64,000 bases of DNA from assembly GCA_027941995.1 (NCBI GenBank), contig CP115966.1:2356001-2420000 (forward strand). Direction: 5' to 3'. Both the position numbers and the translations under genes were made by a program. This stretch comes from Erythrobacteraceae bacterium WH01K. Lineage in GTDB: Bacteria > Pseudomonadota > Alphaproteobacteria > Sphingomonadales > Sphingomonadaceae. Positions 47,127 to 56,100 of the stretch are shown here, piece after piece (positions within the stretch are counted from its first letter, which is position 1; every line of letters begins with the position of its first letter). A model generated the notes under the pieces. That model was not told the origin of the DNA, did no database searches, and worked only from the letters and a program-made list of their open reading frames with translations.

Positions 47127-47161
47127 GATGCCGGAATCACGGGGTCCGCGATCCCGGCATC
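47127..47161. repeat. REP-like imperfect palindrome between receptor and transporter genes
   Basis: GATGCCGG at 47127-47134 pairs with CCGGCATC at 47154-47161; inside them ATCaCGG and CCGcGAT extend the stem, giving one 35-base hairpin. Short intergenic palindromes of this type (…TGCCGGAATC…) occur repeatedly in proteobacterial genomes. Here it could lower the expression of the MFS gene relative to the receptor gene. Only one copy is in the window. Confidence 0.6.
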
Positions 47162-47169
47162 CATTCCTC

Positions 47170-50127
47170 CTAGAAGTTCGTCTTCAGGCCGAGACGGTAA
47201 GTCCGCCCCAGCGCCGATCCGATGAACGGGTTGTAGCCGAGCGGAAGCTGGGCCTCGGCCGGTGCTGCGTCGGTGAAATTCTCCACGCCCGCCTGCAATT
47301 GCGCTTCCACGCCGCGGAACTGCAATTCGTAGGTCAGGAAGAAATCATGCTTCGTGAAGCTACCGCTCTCGATCCCGTAATCGGTCGGACCGGCAGAAGT
47401 CTGGAAGCATGGATCGCGCCCAATGCAGCGATCGTCCGTCACGCCGTCGATATGCGTCAGGACGTAACGGGCGTTGAACCCGCCGGCGTTGAAGTTGGCA
47501 TAGGCATTGGCGCGCCATTCCGGGACCGTGTTCGGGTCGCGGAAATAATTGCCGAAACCGACCGCGTCGTAGCTGTCGATCACCTGCACGCCCTGCACTT
47601 CGAACGGATCGAATTCGTAGCCCAGATTGTAGGACCCGTTGCCGCCGATCGAGAACATCCCGAAATCTAACGGGAAGTCGTAATTGATCGCGACATCGAG
47701 TCCGGTGATCTTCACATCCGGACCGTTGACGAAATCGGTACGCACGCGGGCGATGTCGAGACCGGTCGTCGTGCCCTGCACGCACTGGTTGCCGCTGAAG
47801 GTAATCAGGTTGGCCAGCGGGCTGGCGCAATTGACCGGCTCGTTACCCGTGGTCTGGCCATTGGCGACGAAGCTGGCGATGGCATCGCCCGGCGTGGTCG
47901 TGATCCGGTCTTCCAGGTCGATCGACCAGTAATCCACGCTGAAGGTCAGATTGCCCGGCGTCAGGATGAAACCGAGATTGTAGGTCAGCGCGGTTTCCGG
48001 TCCCAGGTCGTTCGGGTTGCCGAAGATGTCGAGCGACTTGTAGTTGCCGCCGGCCGCGGTGAACCCCTGCAGCGCCGTGGTACCATTGGGCGATACGTTG
48101 GATGCCAGCGGACCACGGAAGGTGGTGCCGACCGAACCGCGCAGGGTCAGCCAGTCCGTCGCTTCGAACCGGGCCGAAGCCTTCGGATTGACGGTCGACC
48201 CGATGGGCGAACCGTAATCCTCGTAACGGATTGCGCCGTCGAGCTCGAGCCGGTCGGTCACCGGGACCGAGACTTCCGCGAAGACGGCATACACGTCCTG
48301 CGACAGGCGCGCGGGCCGCGAACCACCGAGGAAGATGAAGGAGCCCACGCCTTCCGTCGCCGTGCCCACGCAGCTCTGGTCGCCCAGAATGAAGCACGGG
48401 TTCACGTCGAGATTCGACAGCTGGTTCAGCGGGTCGGTCGTGAACTTGTTCTTGCGGTACTGGACGCCGGCAGCGAACGCCACTTCCCCTCCGGGAAGCT
48501 CGAACCCGGTACCACCGGACAGGACGGCATCGAACACGACCTGCGTTTCCTCTTCCTCGGTTCCATTGGGAACCTGCAGCCAGGCTACCAGCTCTTCGCT
48601 GTTTTCCGCACCCGGTACGTAGAACTGGTTGTCGATGTTCAGCGCCGGGTTACGCGGCCCGGCATTGGTGAACGGGTTGAAGAACAAGCAGCCGTTCTCT
48701 CCCGGGGTCGTTCCCCGGCAGTTCGGTCCGCCGAACCCGTTCAGGGCGGCCTGCAGGCGGGAGCCGATGATGCCCGGCGCGAAGAAGGTCCGGTCCGATT
48801 CCCAGAAGGTCCCGTCGATGTCGAGGAACAGGTTGTCCGACAGTTCGAAATCGAACCCGCCGCTGATGCGATAGGCGTGGTTTTCCGCGAAACCGCGCGC
48901 TGCACCGCTATCCTGGTCGCGCGGGTTGCCGAGGAAGCCGAACGGGCGGAACAGTACGTTGGTAACCGCGACGATCGGATTGGTCGGGCTGCTCTGCGGC
49001 AATCCGACCTGGTCCAGGAACGCCGGCAGGCCGGGGTTCGCTGGCGACGTCGTGAAAGCGCTGGTGAAGCCCGAGCCGCGCGGCCCCTGGGTCGGCGGGA
49101 AGGACGGCGAATAGTTGAGGTTGTCGAGCCTGCTCGTCGCGAACAGGGCCTCGACGAAGAAATCGATCCGGTCCGAAATCGGGGCCGATACCTGCCCGTA
49201 GATCTGGTAGCGATCCTCGTCCTCGACGATGTTGTCGTAGGGAACGTAGGTAAAGCGGCACAGCGCCCCGTCCTGGAAACCGCCCAGAGATTCACAGCCG
49301 ACGTCGGGCCGGACCTGCGTGTTCACGGTTCCCGTACCGGTATCGAAATAGCTCACGGCGAGCAGGCCGGGAGTGGAGAGAGCGGAATAGGCCGACGGGT
49401 TCACCGTATATTCGGTCTGCGTGTAATCGCGTTCCGTGGTGCGCAGTTCGGAGCGGTGTTGATACCCAGCGCCGAGCAGGACGTTTGCCTCTCCAAGCTC
49501 GAGACCGACCAGCCCGCTCAACGTATAATTGCCGTCAGACCCGTCGATGAAGGTGTAATTGCCCTGCAATTCGGCGCCGACGAAATTGCGCCGCGTGACA
49601 AAGTTGGCCACGCCCGCAATGGCATCGGAACCATAGGTTGCTGCCGCGCCGTCCTTTAGCAGCTCGACCCGGTCGAGTGCGAACAGCGGCATCAAATTGG
49701 TATCGGCAAAGCCTGCGCCCGGCGCCTGGATGGTGCGTTTGCCGTTGAGAAGCACGAGGGTACGGGTCGGATCGAGACCGCGAAGGTTGATGGAGCCGAC
49801 GCCCTGGAAACCCTGCGCCACGGTCGAGAACTGGTTGGTATCGCCAAGGACCGCGCCGACCGAGGGCAGTTCCTTGATGAAGTCTAGCGGGGAATCGATG
49901 CCGTTCGCAGCCAGGTCTTCGGCGGTGAAGACATCGACCGGAAGCGATGCATCTTCCGGCGTGCCGCGAATAAGCGAGCCGGTAACGACGATCGTATTGT
50001 CGTTTTCGGAAGTATCCGACCCCGCGGTAATGGGATCGACCTGGGCCAGTGCAGGACTGGCCCCTATCAGGACTGCGCTGGCAAGTACGCCGCGCGCAAC
50101 GGTGCTGAGGTAATCTGTACGCATCAT
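47170..50127 (-). CDS. TonB-dependent receptor
   Basis: A 985-residue receptor. Signal peptide 1-28 (IGASPALAQ), TonB box NTIVVTGSLIRG at about 44-55, plug with SINLRGLDPTRTLVLLNGKR near 115, DRVELLKDGAAATYGSDAIAGV near 150 and the barrel ending GLKTNF. The group with the sequence RTLVLLNGKRT differs from the other two receptors here. AGGAGAG precedes the start. Inferred partner: the MFS transporter downstream. Ligand unknown. Confidence 0.93.
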   Translation of the reverse strand: MMRTDYLSTVARGVLASAVLIGASPALAQVDPITAGSDTSENDNTIVVTGSLIRGTPEDASLPVDVFTAEDLAANGIDSPLDFIKELPSVGAVLGDTNQFSTVAQGFQGVGSINLRGLDPTRTLVLLNGKRTIQAPGAGFADTNLMPLFALDRVELLKDGAAATYGSDAIAGVANFVTRRNFVGAELQGNYTFIDGSDGNYTLSGLVGLELGEANVLLGAGYQHRSELRTTERDYTQTEYTVNPSAYSALSTPGLLAVSYFDTGTGTVNTQVRPDVGCESLGGFQDGALCRFTYVPYDNIVEDEDRYQIYGQVSAPISDRIDFFVEALFATSRLDNLNYSPSFPPTQGPRGSGFTSAFTTSPANPGLPAFLDQVGLPQSSPTNPIVAVTNVLFRPFGFLGNPRDQDSGAARGFAENHAYRISGGFDFELSDNLFLDIDGTFWESDRTFFAPGIIGSRLQAALNGFGGPNCRGTTPGENGCLFFNPFTNAGPRNPALNIDNQFYVPGAENSEELVAWLQVPNGTEEEETQVVFDAVLSGGTGFELPGGEVAFAAGVQYRKNKFTTDPLNQLSNLDVNPCFILGDQSCVGTATEGVGSFIFLGGSRPARLSQDVYAVFAEVSVPVTDRLELDGAIRYEDYGSPIGSTVNPKASARFEATDWLTLRGSVGTTFRGPLASNVSPNGTTALQGFTAAGGNYKSLDIFGNPNDLGPETALTYNLGFILTPGNLTFSVDYWSIDLEDRITTTPGDAIASFVANGQTTGNEPVNCASPLANLITFSGNQCVQGTTTGLDIARVRTDFVNGPDVKITGLDVAINYDFPLDFGMFSIGGNGSYNLGYEFDPFEVQGVQVIDSYDAVGFGNYFRDPNTVPEWRANAYANFNAGGFNARYVLTHIDGVTDDRCIGRDPCFQTSAGPTDYGIESGSFTKHDFFLTYELQFRGVEAQLQAGVENFTDAAPAEAQLPLGYNPFIGSALGRTYRLGLKTNF

Positions 50128-50274
50128 CTTGGCTCTCCTCCAAGGGTTTGCACCTCGGGGAGAACATCAGACGCACTGCGGCCCTTGTTTACGGACCGTT
50201 CAAATGCATGCCCCTCTCCCAAGACAGGGGAGCATCATGCACACACGATCAGGGCGCGGCAATAGGATATGACA

Positions 50275-50304
50275 ATTTTGTTGCCGGTTGTGTAACTTTA
50301 CAAC
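50275..50304 (-). promoter_or_regulatory. possible promoter and inverted repeat upstream of the TonB receptor
   Basis: On the minus strand TTGTAA (50303-50298), a 17-base spacer and CAAAAT (50280-50275) resemble a sigma-70 promoter, four of six bases at -10. GTTGT at 50287-50291 and ACAAC at 50300-50304 are inverted arms overlapping the -35. The leader would be near 140 bases. Confidence 0.3.
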
Positions 50305-50315
50305 ACCCATCGTTG

Positions 50316-51818
50316 CTAAAGCACGGATTTCACACGGATCATGGCTGCTGCGGCCACCACCCAGCAGGACGCCGCGAACAACATTGTCCACACCGGTTCG
50401 CCTGGGAAGAAGGCATTCATCACGCTGCCCATGACCGTTGCGACCAGCAATTGCGGCACGACGATGAAGACATTGAACAGGCCCATATAGATGCCGAGCT
50501 TCTGCTGGGGCAGGTTGGAGGCGAGGATGGCGTAGGGCATGGCAAGGATGCTGGCCCAGGCGATGCCGATACCGATCTCCGCCAGCAGAAGGGCCTGCGC
50601 ATCGCGCACGGCGAAGAACATCAGGAAGCCTGCCGCGCCCAGCATCAGGCAGGCGGCATGGGTCCAGACCTGCCCGATCCTGCGGCTCATGACCGGAAGC
50701 AGCGCAAGGGCTGCAATCGCGGCCACCCCGTTATAGACGGTGAACAGGACATTCACCCAGTTCGCCCCTTCGTTATAGGCGGCACTGGCCGTATCGGTGC
50801 TGCCGTAAACATATTGCGTGACGACCGGCGTCGTGTTGATCCACATGATGAACAGCGCCGACCAGCTGAAGAACTGGACCAAGGCGAGCCGTTTCATGAC
50901 CGGCGGCATCCCTGAAAAATCGCCGATGATGCTGGAAAGGATGTTCGCATCCTGTCCGCGCCGCGCCATCGTGATCGCTGCAATGCTGAGCACGCCATAC
51001 GCTGCCAGCAATGCGCCGAGGAGATAGACTTCCTTCTCCAGCGAGAATGCCTCGACCGCAAGGACGACCGCTGTGCCAAGGGCTATCCATAAACCGCCGG
51101 CAAGGAAAGATTTCGAGGCAAGGACACGCGCCGGTTGCGACAGGTCCTGCGCGCTATCACCTCCGAATTCCGCCATCTGTTCGGGGCTGTATTCCTTCAC
51201 CGTTAGAACGGTCCACATGACTGCCGCGAACAGGATTGCTGCGCCGGACCAGAAACTCCAGCGGACGGTATCGGGCAGTTGCCCCGGCGGCGCGACATTC
51301 GCCACGCCCAGCCATTCCAGCAGGGCGGGGAAGATCGATCCGACCACCGCGCCCGCGCCGATGAAAGCGGTTTGCACGGCATAGCCTGCGCTATGCTGGT
51401 CGGTTCCCAGCATGTCGCCGACAAAGGCGCGGAACGGCTCCATCGAGATGTTGAGCGATGCGTCCAGCACCCACAGCATGGCCGCCGCGAACAGCAGCGG
51501 CGCGCCGAATGCCGGGCTGAGCGGCATCAGGAACAGCGCAAGGGACGCCAGGATCGCGCCGGTCAGGAAATAGGGTTTGCGCCGTCCGAAGCGGTTCCAG
51601 GTTTTGTCCGAAAGATACCCGATGATCGGCTGCACGATGAGACCGGTCAGCGGGGCTGCGACCCACAATGCCGGCAGGTCGTCCATGCTGGCGCCCAGCG
51701 TCTGGAACAGGCGCGACATGTTCGCATTCTGCAGCGCGAAGCCGATCTGAATGCCGAAGAAGCCGAAGCTGATATTGAACAATGCCCCCGGGCCCAGCCG
51801 GGGCTTGCCTGCACTCAC
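50316..51818 (-). CDS. MFS sugar transporter (SLC45/maltose-type), starch locus
   Basis: A 500-residue permease with 12 helices. [22 protein letters not shown] near 55-75 is the motif of sucrose/maltose proton symporters of the GPH/SLC45 kind (R-x-G-R-R-K/R-P). The GTG at 51818 is chosen because GGGAGAG lies 5 bases upstream; an ATG 29 codons earlier has no such site. It is next to a LacI regulator and operator, and probably imports maltose or maltodextrins into the cytoplasm. Confidence 0.87.
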   Translation of the reverse strand: MSAGKPRLGPGALFNISFGFFGIQIGFALQNANMSRLFQTLGASMDDLPALWVAAPLTGLIVQPIIGYLSDKTWNRFGRRKPYFLTGAILASLALFLMPLSPAFGAPLLFAAAMLWVLDASLNISMEPFRAFVGDMLGTDQHSAGYAVQTAFIGAGAVVGSIFPALLEWLGVANVAPPGQLPDTVRWSFWSGAAILFAAVMWTVLTVKEYSPEQMAEFGGDSAQDLSQPARVLASKSFLAGGLWIALGTAVVLAVEAFSLEKEVYLLGALLAAYGVLSIAAITMARRGQDANILSSIIGDFSGMPPVMKRLALVQFFSWSALFIMWINTTPVVTQYVYGSTDTASAAYNEGANWVNVLFTVYNGVAAIAALALLPVMSRRIGQVWTHAACLMLGAAGFLMFFAVRDAQALLLAEIGIGIAWASILAMPYAILASNLPQQKLGIYMGLFNVFIVVPQLLVATVMGSVMNAFFPGEPVWTMLFAASCWVVAAAAMIRVKSVL

Positions 51819-51899
51819 GCGAACTCTCCCTGTCCGCGGGGCCGTCGTCACAATGCGCACCCCGTCACCATGCGGGCTCGCACGGACAACGGGGATCGA

Positions 51900-51919
51900 C
51901 AACATGTATACGAATGTTG
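51900..51919. promoter_or_regulatory. LacI-family operator, site 1
   Basis: CAACAT at 51900-51905 and ATGTTG at 51914-51919 form inverted arms around GTATACGA. The 14-mer at 51905-51918 (TGTATACGAATGTT) matches 12 of 14 bases with the minus-strand 14-mer at 53075-53088. It lies about 85 bases upstream of the MFS start, between that gene and the LacI stop. Confidence 0.65.
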
Positions 51920-51936
51920 CCGGTGATCGTCGGTTC

Positions 51937-52971
51937 TCAGCCGCCCGTGCTGCCCCGCACGATCAGCCGCGTCGGCATTCGCGGATCGGGCATCGGAGTC
52001 CCTTCGATCTGGGCCAGCAGCGTGTCGACCAGTTTCTGACCAGCCCCCTGCACATCCTGCATCACGGTGGTGAGCGGCGGTGTCGTCAGGCTGGCGGCAG
52101 CGATATTGTCGAACCCGATGACCGCCACGTCGCCCGGCACGGCGATGCCGCGCTCTGCAAGGACCTGCAGCGCGCCGATCGCAATCAGGTCGCTGGCTGC
52201 GAAGACCGCGTCGAACGGCCGGCCGGTGGCGATGACCTCCTCCATCGCGGCGCGTCCCGCCTCTTCGCTGGTGATGGCATCATGCTGCAACGGAGGCTGG
52301 ACAGCAAAGCCCGCATCCGCAAGCGCGCTGGCCATTCCGCGGTAACGCTGCGCGAATTCGGGCGCATTGTCGTCGATCCGGCCGAGGAACGCGATATTGC
52401 GCCGTCCCCCGTCGATCAGGTGCCGACCGGCGATCCGCCCGGCTTCGAAATTGTCGGACCCGATGGTCTTGCCACCGCTATCCTGGCTGACGGAACCCCA
52501 ACGGGCATAGGACGTGCCCTGCTCCTGCAATTGCTGCAATCGGCGCTCGTATTGCTGCCAGTCGCCATAGCCCAGCAGGATCAGCCCGTCTGCCCGGTGG
52601 CTGTCATGGTATCGCTGGTGCCAGTCGTCTTCCATGCGCTGGAACGATACCAGCAGGTCGAGACCGCGACGGGCGCAGGCGCGGGTAATCGACCCCAGCA
52701 TGGCGACGAAGAAGGGATTGATCATGCTTTCGTCGGGTGTGGGATCTTCGAAGATGAGCAGGGCTATCGTGTCGGACCGCTGGGTCCGCAGCGAGGAAGC
52801 ATTGCGATCGACCGCGTAGTTCAGCTCCCTTGCAATACGCTCGATCCGCTCGCGCGTCTGCACACTGACCGAAGTATCGCCGCGCAGCGCCCGGCTGACG
52901 GTGGGCTGCGAAACCCCCGCCTTGTAGGCAATGTCGATGCTGGTTGGCCTGCCGGTCTTGCGCCGCCCCAT
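51937..52971 (-). CDS. LacI-family transcriptional regulator of the starch/maltodextrin locus
   Basis: A 344-residue repressor. The N-terminal helix-turn-helix is SIDIAYKAGVSQPTVSRALRG with the hinge helix NYAVDRNASSLRT near 60; the periplasmic-binding-protein-like domain contains VIGFDNIAAASLTTPPLTTV near 290. The start at 52971 has GAGGAGC before it. It is placed between the sugar MFS gene and the MalA-type receptor, and two like 14-base sites flank it. It probably represses both units until a maltodextrin product binds. Confidence 0.93.
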   Translation of the reverse strand: MGRRKTGRPTSIDIAYKAGVSQPTVSRALRGDTSVSVQTRERIERIARELNYAVDRNASSLRTQRSDTIALLIFEDPTPDESMINPFFVAMLGSITRACARRGLDLLVSFQRMEDDWHQRYHDSHRADGLILLGYGDWQQYERRLQQLQEQGTSYARWGSVSQDSGGKTIGSDNFEAGRIAGRHLIDGGRRNIAFLGRIDDNAPEFAQRYRGMASALADAGFAVQPPLQHDAITSEEAGRAAMEEVIATGRPFDAVFAASDLIAIGALQVLAERGIAVPGDVAVIGFDNIAAASLTTPPLTTVMQDVQGAGQKLVDTLLAQIEGTPMPDPRMPTRLIVRGSTGG

Positions 52972-53074
52972 AGCGTGCTCCTCGGCCCGCATAATGACGC
53001 GTTGCAGACCCTTCGGCAAGCGGGCACGGCGCGGTGTGGCAATTTGGCGACATGGGCTGATGCTGCGCTGCACA

Positions 53075-53088
53075 AACATACGTATACC
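53075..53088. promoter_or_regulatory. LacI-family operator, site 2
   Basis: AACATACGTATACC with a central CG and ATACGTAT palindromic core, matching site 1 at 12 of 14 bases when read on the minus strand. It lies between the lacI start (104 bases away) and the receptor start (124 bases away), suitable to control both. TATACC at 53083-53088 could also be a -10 element of the receptor promoter. Confidence 0.65.
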
Positions 53089-53211
53089 GTCTTCCCCGCA
53101 CCAAAATGGCGTTCCATCAAGCTAGCCAACGGGCCTGTCCGAAGGGGGGCGGCGCCCATCTTCAGCATGACGAAACAATGCCGGCGAACGGCGATTTTGG
53201 GAGAGTACGAA

Positions 53212-55962
53212 GTGATCAACCGGAAGACATTCTCGGCAGGTATCAGCGGATCGGCGCTGGCCCTTTCGCTCGCCCTGGCCGCTGCACCGCAGGCTGCGAT
53301 GGCACAGGACGCGGAATCGCCGGAAGCGGCCCCGCAAGGAGACGAGGACGGCGACGAAGTCATCGTGGTCCGCGGCTTTCGCGCCTCGCTGGAAAGCGCG
53401 GTCAACGAGAAGCGCCGCAGCGACCTGATCCTGGAATCGGTCACTGCCGAGGACATCGGCAAGCTGCCGGACGACTCCATCGGCGAATCCATTGCCCGTC
53501 TGCCCGGCGTCACGTCGCAGCGCCTGAACGGCCGCGCCAACGTGATCGCCATTCGTGGTTTCGGCCCCGATTTCTCGCAGACGCTGCTGAACGGACGCGA
53601 GCAGACGTCGACCGGCGACAACCGCGCGATCGAATTCGACCAGTATCCTTCCGAAGTCGTCAACCAGGTGGTCGTGTACAAGACGCCGAGCGCCTCTCTT
53701 GTCGGCCAGGGCCTGGTCGGGACGATCGATGTCCGTACGATCCGCCCGCTCGACCAGCGAGAGCGCATCCTGGCGATCGGCGCTAAGGGATCCTATGCCG
53801 ATCTCGGCGCGCTCAACGCCGGGTCGAAGGAATTCGGCTTCCGCGTGAACGGCACCTATGTCGACCAGTTCGCGGACGACACGGTCGGCATCGCGCTGTC
53901 CGCCGCCTATACCGACGAGCCGTACCAGCTGCAGGAATTCAACGCCTGGGGCTATGCCGGCAGCGGCGAGCCGGGCTCGCCCTTCGTCATCGGCGGTTCG
54001 AAAAGCTTCGTGACTTCCACGCAGCTGCAGCGCATCGGCGTGTCCGGTACGCTGGAGATCGACTTCACGGACAGCCTGACGCTGACCACCGATGCATTCT
54101 ATTCCAATTTCGACGATGACCAGTCGAAACGCGGCATCGAGCTTCCCCTGGGCTTCGGAGCCTTCGGCACCACCTTCGATTCCTCGACCGCCACCACCGT
54201 GGACACCGAATTCGGCGAGTTCGCGTCGTCCGGCACGTTCGAGAATGTCGAAGGCGTCATCCGCAACGACATCTTCCAGCGCCAGGCCGACCTCTATTCC
54301 GGCGGGCTGAACCTGGAATACGACAATGGCGACGGATGGAACGCCTTCGTCGATTTCGGCTATTCCCGCACCGACCGCAACGAACTGAGCATCGAGAGCT
54401 ATTCGGGCACCGGATACAATGCAGGCGTCGGGGCGACCGATACGATCGGTTTCCAGTCCGACCGCAACGGCACCAGCTTCCAGCCTTCGCTCGACTACAG
54501 CGATCCCACGCAGATCGTCCTGACCGACCCGCTCGGCTGGGGTGGCAGCCGCGTGCAGGCGGGCTATTACAACAACCGCATCATCGAGGACGAGCTGAAG
54601 CAGTACCGCGTGGGAATCTCGCGCGAACTGGACGGCTTCGTCAGCAAGGTGCTGTTCGGCCTGTCCTATACCAATCGCGACAAGAGCCTGACGCCGGACG
54701 AATTCTTCGTGCAGCCGCGCGCCGGCCTGACCGAAATCGCCATTCCGGACCAGTTCCTGCTGCGCAATACCGATCTCGATTACCTGGGCCTGGGGCCCAT
54801 CGTCAGCTACGATGCACGCGACATCATCGCCTCGGGCGAACTGGTGCTCGACCGCAACCTGTCGAACGACATCCCGGCCAAGGCCTTCCGCATCAGCGAA
54901 GACCTGATGACAATCTACGGCCAGCTGGATATCGACCAGCAGCTGGGCGCCGGCATCCTGACCGGTAATATCGGGGTCCAGGCGATCCAGACCGACCAGA
55001 CATCCTCCGGCCTTGCCTTCGCAGGTGGCCAGCAGGTCAACGTCTCGCTGGGTGACAGTTACTGGGACGTCCTGCCGTCGGCCAACCTGTCGCTTCGGCT
55101 CGACAGCGACTGGGTGTTCCGCATTGCCGCCAGCCGCCAAATCCAGCGCCCGCGCCTGGACGACCTGCGCGTTGCCATCGGCTACGGCATCAATATCAAT
55201 CCCTCGGAAAGCCCGACCGGCGTCGCGCCCTTCATCAGCGGCGGCGGCGGCAACCCGCTGCTGCGTCCGTACCGCGCCAACGCCGTCGACTTCAATATCG
55301 AGAAATATTTCGGCGGCGGGGGCCAGGGCGTGGTCGCGCTCCAGTTCTTCTACAAGGACATCAAGAGCTATATCGACCGCGCGCGCTTCGTGTTCGATTA
55401 CTCGGCCTTCCCGGACCCGGCGGGCCAGCCTGTGGCGACGCAGATCGGCCTGCTGGATGCACCTACCAATACGGGCGGCGGCGATTTCTACGGGGCAGAG
55501 GCGTCCATCGTCTTCCCGCTGGACATCATCACGCCTGCATTGGACGGGTTCGGCGTGACCGGCGGCCTCGGCTGGACGGACTCCAAGGTGGAGAACGCGA
55601 ATGGCGACGAAGCGGTCATCCCGGGTTACTCGAAATGGGTCGCAAACGGCACTGCCTATTACGAGAAGAACGGCTTCAACGCCCGCGGCAGCGTGCGTCA
55701 CCGCTCCTCCTTCTTGGCCGACTTCACCGGCTTCGGCGGATCGCCCACGCGGCGCCGTGCGCGGGCCGAGACCATCATCGACGCCCAGATCGGCTATGAC
55801 TTCGAAGGCGGCGCGCTCGATGGCCTGTCGATCTACCTGCAGGGCCAGAACCTGACCAACCAGCCCTTCGTGTCGCAATTCGACGTGCCGGTTCCCGAAG
55901 CGGTCATCGACTACCAGGAATATGGTCGCCGGTTCCTCGCAGGCTTCACCTACAAGTTCTGA
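53212..55962 (+). CDS. TonB-dependent receptor, MalA-like maltodextrin type
   Basis: A 916-residue receptor starting at GTG (53212), with GGGAGAG 6 bases upstream; a signal peptide (SALALSLALAAAPQAAMAQ) and TonB box EVIVVRGF at about 49-56. The plug shows DIGKLPDDSIGESIARLPGV and VIAIRGFGPDFSQTLLNGRE, characteristic of the Xanthomonas/Caulobacter class to which the Caulobacter MalA maltodextrin receptor belongs. It ends LAGFTYKF. It heads a polycistron of two halogenase homologues and three glucan hydrolases, so its ligand is probably maltodextrin. Confidence 0.93.
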   Translation: MINRKTFSAGISGSALALSLALAAAPQAAMAQDAESPEAAPQGDEDGDEVIVVRGFRASLESAVNEKRRSDLILESVTAEDIGKLPDDSIGESIARLPGVTSQRLNGRANVIAIRGFGPDFSQTLLNGREQTSTGDNRAIEFDQYPSEVVNQVVVYKTPSASLVGQGLVGTIDVRTIRPLDQRERILAIGAKGSYADLGALNAGSKEFGFRVNGTYVDQFADDTVGIALSAAYTDEPYQLQEFNAWGYAGSGEPGSPFVIGGSKSFVTSTQLQRIGVSGTLEIDFTDSLTLTTDAFYSNFDDDQSKRGIELPLGFGAFGTTFDSSTATTVDTEFGEFASSGTFENVEGVIRNDIFQRQADLYSGGLNLEYDNGDGWNAFVDFGYSRTDRNELSIESYSGTGYNAGVGATDTIGFQSDRNGTSFQPSLDYSDPTQIVLTDPLGWGGSRVQAGYYNNRIIEDELKQYRVGISRELDGFVSKVLFGLSYTNRDKSLTPDEFFVQPRAGLTEIAIPDQFLLRNTDLDYLGLGPIVSYDARDIIASGELVLDRNLSNDIPAKAFRISEDLMTIYGQLDIDQQLGAGILTGNIGVQAIQTDQTSSGLAFAGGQQVNVSLGDSYWDVLPSANLSLRLDSDWVFRIAASRQIQRPRLDDLRVAIGYGININPSESPTGVAPFISGGGGNPLLRPYRANAVDFNIEKYFGGGGQGVVALQFFYKDIKSYIDRARFVFDYSAFPDPAGQPVATQIGLLDAPTNTGGGDFYGAEASIVFPLDIITPALDGFGVTGGLGWTDSKVENANGDEAVIPGYSKWVANGTAYYEKNGFNARGSVRHRSSFLADFTGFGGSPTRRRARAETIIDAQIGYDFEGGALDGLSIYLQGQNLTNQPFVSQFDVPVPEAVIDYQEYGRRFLAGFTYKF

Positions 55963-55970
55963 AGCCTGCC

Positions 55971-56012
55971 GGATGGAGGGGCCTCTCGCGGGTCGCGGGG
56001 GCCTCTCCATCC
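55971..56012 (+). promoter_or_regulatory. large hairpin after the MalA-type receptor gene
   Basis: GGATGGAGGGGCC at 55971-55983 pairs with GGCCTCTCCATCC at 56000-56012 with one mismatch, loop of 16 bases rich in G and C. No T run follows, so it is more likely a 3'-end stabiliser or partial terminator than a strong terminator. Confidence 0.6.
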
Positions 56013-56029
56013 GCCGTTCGCCCTGCCAT

Positions 56030-56051
56030 GCCGGCAAAGCTGTTTGCCGGC
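56030..56051 (+). promoter_or_regulatory. second hairpin in the receptor-halogenase gap
   Basis: GCCGGCAAA at 56030-56038 and TTTGCCGGC at 56043-56051 are perfect 9-base arms around GCTG. No T run. Confidence 0.6.
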
Positions 56052-56060
56052 CTGGCGGTT

Positions 56061-56082
56061 GCCCCGCTGATGATGACGGGGC
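56061..56082 (+). promoter_or_regulatory. third hairpin, just before the halogenase ribosome binding site
   Basis: GCCCCG at 56061-56066 and CGGGGC at 56077-56082, loop of 10. AAGGGAG (56086-56092) for the next gene begins 4 bases after it, so folding may affect translation start. Confidence 0.45.
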
Positions 56083-56100
56083 GATAAGGGAGATGTGAGC

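Noticed and set aside
47065-47670. An open frame beginning in the REP-like palindrome
   Set aside because: Its first residues translate the palindrome (VVMPESRG type sequence often mis-annotated) and the rest is antisense to the receptor gene.
53122-56037. A 971-codon open frame on the minus strand opposite the MalA-type receptor
   Set aside because: The receptor frame has a signal peptide, TonB box and barrel signatures; the antisense frame is compositional.
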